Shown piece after piece: positions 1 through 7,765 of a DNA stretch of 21,729 nucleotides. A program made the position numbers and the translations under genes. Source of the stretch: Branchiostoma floridae (taxonomy: Eukaryota > Chordata > Leptocardii > Amphioxiformes > Branchiostomatidae); assembly GCF_000003815.2 (NCBI RefSeq), contig NC_049986.1, positions 25,526,379 through 25,548,107 on the forward strand. Reading direction: 5' to 3'. The notes under the pieces were generated by a model. That model was not told where the DNA came from. It did no database searches and worked only from the letters and a program-made list of their open reading frames with translations. Every line of letters starts with the position of its first letter. Position 1 is the stretch's first letter.

Positions 1-159
1 ACGAAATAGGTATTCCTATGGCTTGAGTCTGTCACTTCCCAAAGTTACCAAAAACCAGCCGTTGGCATATGTAAACGCGGAAACTAATGATTGAATTAAG
101 ATTTGCTCTTTTTCATCGCTAACCTTCTAGGGTCCGCTTGACAACACAGCATATACAAA

Positions 160-415
160 TTCACAGGTCAGAGTTCAGCTGTCAAAGTAGTCAACCTACT
201 TCAAAATCGACGAACTAACAAATTGCCCATCAATAAAGTTTAAATTGATTCTGAATCAACTTTTACAAGATTTCAAAATCATACATTAATTCAATAGAGT
301 CTATATTTTTAAAATGCTAGAATATCAGCTAGATACTGAATAGGTCGATCTTGAAGCCCCACCCACTGTTCTATCACGGTTGTATTCCAAACACGCCGGT
401 AAAATCAGCGCTTTT
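160..415. repeat. Noncoding segment A, left copy
   Basis: This segment aligns by eye with 12117-12380 in the same orientation. Shared blocks include CAGAGTTCA near the start, a TCGA(C/T)GA(A/G)(C/T)TAACA block, and AAAATGC(C/T)AGAATATCAG near 312 and 12294. The two copies are clearly diverged, with small indels. No coding potential or transposon ends are seen. It could be an old dispersed element or part of a larger duplicated flank of the receptor kinase pair. Confidence 0.55.
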
Positions 416-1189
416 CGTATGAAATAGATTGTCTACCACCGCCACGATTTTGTTTTTATACTGACTTTCAATTAGCTTTAGGGACACTGAAACAATCACA
501 TAACATGCAAAAGAAAGGGCCTGAGTCTTCTTTGAGAATGGGGTCAACGATGCCGCGTTAATCTTGTTATAATTTCAGGCAAAGCGGACGAGGCGAAGCA
601 TATTTATGTTCACATTACTATACTATACATGTATGTAGTTATAGACCTTAGACGAGTGGCATTGTATTAATTGTCATTGTATTAATTACTGTTGCGTTAC
701 CATTGTACCATGTACAAATGTCGTGCAATAAAGTTCATTCATTCATTTATCATCACTTTGTCTGTAGGGTGAAGCGACCGGCTACCGTCAAGCTACAAAA
801 ATGCCTCGTCTGAAAAGGGTTAGATTAGCCATCGGAAAAGAACCTAACTAATCATCATCATATTTTTGATAAATGATATTTCTGTAAATATGAATATCTT
901 TTTGTCATACATGATATTTTTTTATATTGAGGGCGGTGTTATTTGTTATAGTAATATTACGATAACAGATGTAACGTTGGTGGTTGTCACTTCAGGACTT
1001 AATATGTATGTTATAGATTTGAACAAAGATTGTTACAGCATTCCATTCTTTGGCCTTTCAACATTTTCAGAATTACGGTTGTCAGTTTGGAATTCAGACA
1101 AAGATAACTGGAATGCTAGAAATCCCCATGTTACGTGCAGTTTGCATTACAACGCTTTTTTTTCTATGTGGCAATCTTTTGGTATACCT
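416..1189. other. Intergenic, no recognised gene
   Basis: AT-rich sequence. Open frames here, including one of 136 codons starting at 866, show no recognisable domain and have the composition of chance frames in AT-rich DNA. The only interpretable part is the LINE-like tail at 640-748. Confidence 0.5.
640..748 (+). mobile_element. LINE-like 3' tail with ATTC repeat
   Basis: The segment ends in a polyadenylation hexamer AATAAA at 727-732, followed at once by a short ATTC tandem repeat (733-748). Many CR1/L2-type non-LTR retrotransposons end in this way, in a short tandem repeat and not in poly(A). Only a short 5'-truncated fragment would be present, and no reverse transcriptase coding is seen upstream. 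It could instead be the 3' end of an unrelated transcript. Confidence 0.45.
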
Positions 1190-2275
1190 GGTGCCATTAT
1201 CAGAGTTGACATTATTCTAAAACTGTTCTATCGTCATAGTAGCTGTGTATATGATAATCAATATAGAATATATTAACAAAAGAATGGCTACAGTCAGACG
1301 TTCTTAATGCATTCTGAACTTTATGACATTGTAACTGATGACTAAGTATATTTTTGTAAGTATAGAATGACAGATTTGAAAAAAAGGGCTGGAGACAACT
1401 CCAGTTAAAAACGAAGGACATTTAATTTTGTACTCACCAGCTGACTTCTATGATCGACTCACAGTCCAGCCCGCTTTGTCAGGACGCAAACGTCAGCGAC
1501 ACGACTGCGATATTTGGTTCTCGGTAGACAGAGTTCGTATCTAATGTATTATTCAAGACACGGGACGAACCATTTCTCAAGTGCCTAACATCGAATGTAG
1601 ATGCATTGATATGTCATAGCCTGTTGGTACGTTGGAAATATAGTGAATGAAGTGCTTGTCTGAGCAAATATGTACTATAATGTATTATGACTCAATTTGT
1701 ATTGGTTTAGTGTAAAACGTGCATATGTGCTGTTGTCTGCCTACCTGAAGTGCCTAAGCTAGGGACTGGCGCCTTGCTCCCCTCCGTTAGAAGTCTCCAG
1801 GTTGCACGACTTTTTTTATTAAAACCTTGAACTTGCCCGAGCACGTCTGTCAAAAAGGTCAGACAAATAAACGCCAGGTTCCTGAATAGACATCAACACA
1901 TCACCGCGTCACGGGAGATTAGAAATTGGCTCAAATACCTGGATTTATTTTTCATAGTCGTTTTAAGCCGATAATGTATAAGTTACATGATCAGTAACTA
2001 AACCTTTAGATCGGCATTAGGTAAGCACGGGTTTGGCAATATTTTATCTCCCAAGTCCCATTTGTTTTCAAAACCAGTCTGCTCTTAGTGAAAAAAATAA
2101 CTTGTAAAATGTCAAAAAGCTCTGACATGAAAGAAACTGCAGCCATATTCGAGACTCATCGTGGATGTCTTCGTATATTTGTATATATTTACCTCCCAAG
2201 ACGAGGTGGGTCTTTTTTCTTAATTTTACAATACGAAAAGTTTTTAAATGATGGTGTGTGAATGTAAAAAAAAAT
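1190..2275. repeat. Noncoding segment B, left copy
   Basis: Discontinuous similarity by eye to 10806-11945 in the same orientation and order. Matching landmarks are GAGTTGA(C/T)ATT(A/G)TTCT at about 1203 and 10820, AAGTGCTTGTCTGA at about 1651 and 11128, GAACTTGCCCGAGC at about 1829 and 11510, and AAGGTGGGT/GAGGTGGGT with a T run at about 2203 and 11869. The right copy lies upstream of the intact kinase gene. The left copy may mark the upstream flank of a lost third copy. Confidence 0.55.
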
Positions 2276-2848
2276 GCTGCACATAATTTATGAGTAACTG
2301 CAAGAAAAAGTAGATAAGAAAAATGTTGTTGGCGTAACCAACATCTAGTTTACTGATTATTACGGATGACGATCCATGTACCATGTTTCTGTAAATATTG
2401 ATGTCAATGTTATATTCTAATGTTATGTTATGCAAGCAGGGTTTTAATCAATTCTTTTTAACCATACAACCAAGTATTATAAAGTAATTCTCCATCTTTG
2501 TGTGTGTACTTATGTAAATGCCATCATAATTCAGACTTTGTTGTTTCAAGTCTGCGAAGTGGTACATGTATAAAGAATAAATCTGTTCCAAAAATGTGTA
2601 ATTATAGAATTACGGTGAAATTTTCTTTCAAAAAATTCTAAATATTCTAAAAAAAGGCAAACAGTAAAGGCCAAAGTAACCTACTACAAATATATGTTTC
2701 TAATAGCCCTGGGCACTTATGCACGATATAAAACCTCTCTTCGTATCATCTTTACAGATTTTTCAAACGTGTCAGAAAAAAGCACAACCTGGATCAATAT
2801 GTTGTCATCAAGAAATCTGGGAAGATCTAAACATCATAAAACAATTTT
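2276..2848. other. Intergenic region downstream of left kinase
   Basis: AT-rich region between the 3' end of the left kinase copy (minus strand) and segment B. No gene is recognised. The sequence ATTAAA on the minus strand overlaps the stop codon region of the kinase, which is too early to be a useful polyadenylation signal. No clear AATAAA was found close downstream on the minus strand. Confidence 0.4.
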
Positions 2849-5407
2849 TTAATTATCCACAGCCAGAAGTGGGTCCATCTCTTGGCCACATTCTGTCAGT
2901 TTCTGCTCCAGGTCTGCCGGCTCCGGTCTTGCCGACGGCTCCTCCCGCCAACACGACTTCATGACGTCATACAGCTTGTCCGGACATCCCGCGGGCGGCC
3001 TGTCCAGACGGACCCCCTGCCTCAGGAGCCCCACCAACTTGGGACAACTCAGTTGGCGCTGGCGCTGGTAGCTGGGCTCCTCCCCGAAGGTGGCGATCTC
3101 CCACAGCAGCACGCCGAACGACCACGTGTCGCTCTCGCACGTGAACTCGCGAGACTCCAGCGACTCCAGAGCCATCCACTTCAGGGGAATTCGAAGGAGT
3201 TCGTCGGCGTCGTCATTGACTGTGGACACGTAGGTAGTCTCTGTGTAGACGTCATGAGCCAGACCGAAGTCAGCAAGTTTGGCGACGTCATCGCCGCTGA
3301 CCAGGACGTTTCGGGCGGCCACGTCACCGTGAGAGATACGCAGACGTCGGAGCTCCTCCAGGGCACGAGATATCTGGACGGCATAGCGGACAAACCTGCC
3401 AAGAGGACCGTTCTGCCGAGGTTGTCTCACAATGAGCAAAAGTTCACCTTTGGCAGCAAATTCCAACAGAATACACTTCGGTGAGGACATCGTCACGACT
3501 CCGAAGATCTTGATGNNNNNNNNNNNNNNNNNNNNNNNNNNNNNNNNNNNNNNNNNNNNNNNNNNNNNNNNNNNNNNNNNNNNNNNNNNNNNNNNNNNNN
3601 NNNNNNNNNNNNNNNNNNNNNNNNNNNNNNNNNNNNNNNNNNNNNNNNNNNNNNNNNNNNNNNNNNNNNNNNNNNNNNNNNNNNNNNNNNNNNNNNNNNN
3701 NNNNNNNNNNNNNNNNNNNNNNNNNNNNNNNNNNNNNNNNNNNNNNNNNNNNNNNNNNNNNNNNNNNNNNNNNNNNNNNNNNNNNNNNNNNNNNNNNNNN
3801 NNNNNNNNNNNNNNNNNNNNNNNNNNNNNNNNNNNNNNNNNNNNNNNNNNNNNNNNNNNNNNNNNNNNNNNNNNNNNNNNNNNNNNNNNNNNNNNNNNNN
3901 NNNNNNNNNNNNNNNNNNNNNNNNNNNNNNNNNNNNNNNNNNNNNNNNNNNNNNNNNNNNNNNNNNNNNNNNNNNNNNNNNNNNNNNNNNNNNNNNNNNN
4001 NNNNNNNNNNNNNNNNNNNNNNNNNNNNNNNNNNNNNNNNNNNNNNNNNNNNNNNNNNNNNNNNNNNNNNNNNNNNNNNNNNNNNNNNNNNNNNNNNNNN
4101 NNNNNNNNNNNNNNNNNNNNNNNNNNNNNNNNNNNNNNNNNNNNNNNNNNNNNNNNNNNNNNNNNNNNNNNNNNNNNNNNNNNNNNNNNNNNNNNNNNNN
4201 NNNNNNNNNNNNNNNNNNNNNNNNNNNNNNNNNNNNNNNNNNNNNNNNACATCATCCTGTCAGCAGCCAGATGGAAAACCTTGCAGTGCAGCGTTACAGA
4301 GCCCCTAATGTAAATCTGTCGCGAGTCGCTAGGGGTCGCGATGATGGCCACTGTACTGTGAGGTATGTCGCAGACGACACCCTGCCATCCAGGCTGACAC
4401 TTGCAGGCCCCGTTCAGCCCATGGCAGCGGGCACCGTTCTTACAGGTGCAGTTCTGGTCACACAACAGGCCGTACTTTCTAGGGGGACATCCGACTGGCT
4501 CGGCATTAAATTCAAGAAATAGAGGAATTACTTCACTACTCATTCCATATCCCTCTAGGGAGACCGAAACGTCTCCTGGCAGGTCGCAGGTGACATGATT
4601 CCTTTTTATGGAAGAAACCGTCACCGAACCGGCCAATACCAGTTGTCTATCAGTTTGAGGAATAGGCCCTGAATAACAGCTTCCAGACGAACTGGGAGTG
4701 AAACCTGTAGAACTGTACAATTCTTCCATTTGGAGGACGGATGCCCCATCTGTTGACCTAAAACAGTTAAGGCATCGTTGTTGTGTAGAATCCCACACCG
4801 ATTTGATAATTGTGGTATCACCATCACTCCAGGGCTTCAATACAAACTGCGTCAGACAGTCACTGTTATCCGTGTACCCTTTAGTAGTGAACTGTTCCTC
4901 AACACTTTTTTGATTGTAAGTAACGTAGTATGAAGTAAACACCTCTCCAATATCCATTGCCATGCCCACGGCAGTGCATTTTATATCGAGGTTCAAATCA
5001 CCTGACTTCCCCGGACCATTCCGAGTCGGCATTTCTCACGTGTCGTTGTAAACAGGCGGGTATCCCTCCACATCTTGGACTTGTACATCAACATACAGCT
5101 GCTCAGGGTTTCCGGAGGACCCGATGACGTTTACCGTGAGGTTATAGGTCGGGTCGACGCCGTAATCCAACGGACGCGCCACTTGGATCACGCAGGTTGT
5201 CACACGGAAGCGTCCGTTCCTATTTCCGGCGACAATTTCACATTTTACTGCCTCCCTACCTTCCGCTATGGCCGACCGAACACTGGTGACGGTTTCCCCC
5301 GCGTGAGCGTTTTCTGGGACGTTCGCTGACAACTTTAGCGTTCCCAGGACACTGTCGGAGACGACCAGGCAGGTCAACAGGACGAAAAAGGGCATGTTTT
5401 TGTCCAT
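2849..5407 (-). pseudogene. Receptor tyrosine kinase, left copy, interrupted by TGA
   Basis: Paralogue of the intact kinase gene at 7766-10570, in the same orientation. Reading starts at the ATG at 5405-5407 (signal peptide, then a cadherin-like domain) and runs 123 codons to a TGA at 5036-5038. The same frame then continues as Glu-Met-Pro-Thr and stays open to the stop at 2849-2851, apart from the 733-N gap. The intact paralogue has TGC (Cys124) at this codon, so a single base change explains the stop. Visible parts after the stop are the middle domain, the first EGF, the start of the Ig domain, and the kinase from the beta-4/5 region on. Kinase motifs include HGDVAARN, DFG, RIPLKWMALE and SDTWSFGVLLWE. 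It has no introns. The single defect in a long open frame fits a recent nonsense allele, a sequencing error, or recoding. An internal start at 5030-5032 would lack a signal peptide. Without the Cys124 codon, only a 123-residue secreted cadherin-like fragment would be made. Confidence 0.65.
3516..4248. other. Assembly gap, 733 N
   Basis: A run of 733 N lies within the left kinase copy. By alignment with the right copy it replaces the end of the Ig domain, the EGF repeats, the transmembrane segment and the kinase N-lobe. The equivalent interval in the right copy (8415-9405) is 991 bp. Both lengths leave remainder 1 when divided by 3, so the reading frame is kept across the gap as drawn. Confidence 0.95.
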
Positions 5408-5471
5408 GTTGAGTGTTCTTAGCTCGTCTGGGTGGATCTAACCCAGAGGGCTAGCTTCACAAGCACACTGT

Positions 5472-5711
5472 CCTCTCCAAACAAAAAGTTTTTTCTTGCG
5501 TAAATAGAACCTAAGCCTGCTTATACCGTCACGTAACAGGATCGGTATGTTCAGTACCTGACTGCCAGAGGGGACCAGAACAGAACAGTGAGCCCAACGA
5601 TAGTTTGTCCACTTCTGACCGGTTTTCAGTACTACAACCGGCCCAAAAAGGGACCGGTGGAAACTGATTCTTTCATAGCGACGGCAAACTTTGCGAAAAC
5701 AGGCTATCATG
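5472..5711 (-). promoter_or_regulatory. Upstream segment P of left kinase, copy 1
   Basis: This segment lies about 65 bp upstream of the start codon of the left kinase. It aligns with 6155-6390, sharing GTCCTCTCCAAACAAA, CTGCTTATA, ACGTAACA and CTGACTGCCAGAG-GACCAGAA, and in part with 10651-10740 upstream of the right kinase. Conservation beside two kinase starts suggests promoter or 5' UTR sequence, but no TATA box or initiator can be assigned. It may only be hitchhiking in the duplicated unit. Confidence 0.4.
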
Positions 5712-6154
5712 ACGAGACTCACACAATTATTGTTGTGTTTTGAAGAAACCCCCGTTTTTAGGTAGGGAAATGGTAGGGCCCAGAAAAGCCAAAGGCGAGA
5801 AAAACAAAGTATTAAGTTACGTCTGGAGACAAAGATCTTGCAGGTTGACCGAGCGGCTGAGTCAAGAACTAAAGCAGTGCTTTTGAAAAAGCTGTCATTT
5901 TCGCCTCTACGAAAATGAGTATTATTTGGTGGCTAGCTGACCAGCACATTATATTTGCCTCTCATGTCTTCCTTATCCGTGTTCTCAGATTAGGGTGCCC
6001 TATTGAAGATAAAGCCGTCATTTAACGGGCACCTCGGCAAGACGTATTAACTATATACTTTATATTATATATCAAATAGATGTTTAGAAAAAATCGCAAA
6101 TTGTCGGTTCGACCTCCTGATTGCAAGACGAAAGCGTTGTATATATCAAATTGA
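5712..6154. other. Intergenic, no recognised feature
   Basis: Sequence between the two tandem copies of upstream segment P. An AT-rich stretch lies at about 6045-6080. No open frame with recognisable content is seen. Confidence 0.4.
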
Positions 6155-6390
6155 TGTCCTCTCCAAACAAACTGGTATTTGACAGCTGCCATTTGAACCG
6201 TCTACTGCTTATAACGTTACGTAACAAGTTCAGCATGTTTCGCATACCTGACTGCCAGAGCGACCAGAAGCAGAACCGCGGGGCCACCAATGGTTCTTCC
6301 AATTGTGACTGATCTTCACACTCAAAGGGACTGAGGAGGCGACTTGTGGAGACTGGATCGATCGTACATGGCGACGGCCAAGCTTACAAA
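6155..6390 (-). repeat. Upstream segment P, orphan copy
   Basis: A second, diverged copy of the segment at 5472-5711, in the same orientation but with no kinase start next to it. It keeps the CCTCTCCAAACAAA, TAACGTTACGTAACA and CTGACTGCCAGAG landmarks. In the first half it is closer to the right-hand copy, since both carry GACAGCTGCCATTTGAACC-like sequence (GCAGCTGACATTTGAACCC at 10678). It is either a tandem duplicate of the control region or the remnant of a lost gene copy. Confidence 0.55.
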
Positions 6391-6988
6391 AAATAGGATA
6401 CTTGGATACTTTATACAGCCCAAAAGCTTTCTTACGTTATTTTGTACGTAGCTAATCTTCCTGTACTTTAAGACGTTAAAAACAGGACGTACAAACTACA
6501 TGCAAACATATTTGATGACGTGAGTCAATCAATTGTTTATGACACCACGTTTGTTATTTGTTTAATGTCATCTGGTTTACGAACAAAACAGTCGTATGAG
6601 ATGCCCACCGTTCATTTCTAGATAGTTAGCAATGTATATTCTTGAGAAACAAAACATTTCAGCAACACATGAACTAAATACTAGAGTGCAAGACTGTCAT
6701 AGAATTTTGGACATGGTGCATGAAAAAGCGTCCAGCATACTAACATGTCTAACACATGCGTTTTAAATACTAGCCATTATGGTCCCTCTGATAAAACCTT
6801 TATAATACCTAAAATAGTCATATCTCATACCTGCATGAATGTTGTTTGCAAAATCTATCGGTATAACTTTATATTGTTTATATATTTGCAATATCATGCC
6901 CGAGGGCTAATTGCATACACAGTCTCAAGAACTAAGAAAGGTAAGTACATAAAACTAGTGTCTAATCAACTACATGATGCTATGGATA
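6391..6988. other. Intergenic, no recognised feature
   Basis: AT-rich sequence with no recognisable coding content. A 94-codon plus-strand frame at 6745-7029 overlaps the LINE relic and has no identifiable domain. Confidence 0.4.
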
Positions 6989-7474
6989 CTATTGTCGGGT
7001 TTGACTTCTTCTTTGAAGGCAGTGGTTAATGAACTGTCCCACGTTCTGTATGATGGTGGGATTTTGTGCTTTTAATAGAAATGTAGTCTTTTGGTGATCA
7101 CTTAGGTGATAAAAGCTTGGTGAAATTGTGGCAACTGTTTGAAATAATGTTTTTCTTTCGGTTTCATAGTGGGTACACTGACTGATAAAATGTGTTTCAT
7201 TTTCCACTGCATTCATTGGACAATATGTACACAATCTCTCGTGGACAGGGAGCTGTTTATAGCGGCCCCTTTCTATTTCTAACGGATGTGCGCTTGTTCT
7301 TATCTTACATATGGCTGATCTTTCATTAAACTCATTATGATATAACATTTCGTTATGGCAAAAATGTTCTGACGATGTATAACCTGTAAACGTTAAAGTA
7401 ACTACTATACGGAGTAACGGCTTAGGTCGAAGATGTATCAAGGTGTAATAAAGATCGTAAAAATAGGCTTCCAA
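6989..7474 (-). mobile_element. LINE reverse transcriptase C-terminal fragment
   Basis: An open frame of 161 codons. Residues around 55-125 carry the pattern common at the C-terminus of non-LTR retrotransposon polymerases in aquatic animals: a basic RTSAHPLEIERGRY block, a PVHERLC segment, and a C-x2-C ... H-x4-C zinc-knuckle-like motif (CTYC ... HFISQC) followed by a Tyr/Glu/Arg-rich helix. The upstream endonuclease and polymerase domains (including the YxDD motif) are not in this frame, so it is a truncated relic. The Met start is probably fortuitous. The stop is at 6989-6991. The family (CR1, L2 or other) is not assigned. Confidence 0.7.
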
Positions 7475-7765
7475 AAATACGGAGGTCTAATTGACAATAT
7501 TCGAATTTTGCTACTAAGAACACACAGACAAATTCAAATTTAGGTACTCTGAATAACTCCCCGAAAGGCTTGAATGTGCGAAAAAAACTTCATACTTATT
7601 CAGATATTTGATATAATGAAAGGGTCGAAAAACAATAAACAAGCTAGGTCAATATCTTGGTATTTAGACCCACATGCTGGCTCTAGAATTGGTTGGTTGC
7701 ATATAGAAAATTTCCTAATGCAAGCTGTCCTACTTTGCATCGTTATTCATAAATCAAACAAGGGT
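7475..7765. other. Region 3' of right kinase
   Basis: Noncoding sequence between the LINE relic and the stop codon of the right kinase. It should hold the kinase 3' UTR, but no clear AATAAA hexamer is seen on the minus strand. Confidence 0.35.

Noticed and set aside
866-1276. 136-codon plus-strand open frame
   Set aside because: No recognisable domain, AT-rich chance composition, no plausible splice or promoter context, and it overlaps repeat segment B.
2882-3484. Long plus-strand open frame opposite the left kinase, with a similar one at 7574-8329 opposite the right kinase
   Set aside because: These are antisense shadows of the GC-rich kinase coding sequence. Their similarity to each other follows from the paralogy.
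5030-5032. Internal ATG of the left kinase as the true start
   Set aside because: It would skip the signal peptide and cadherin-like domain, which are present just upstream in the same frame and conserved with the right copy.
5840-5900. tRNA-like string GACCGAGCGGC
   Set aside because: It resembles a tRNA A box, but no B box is found at a suitable distance and no cloverleaf can be drawn.
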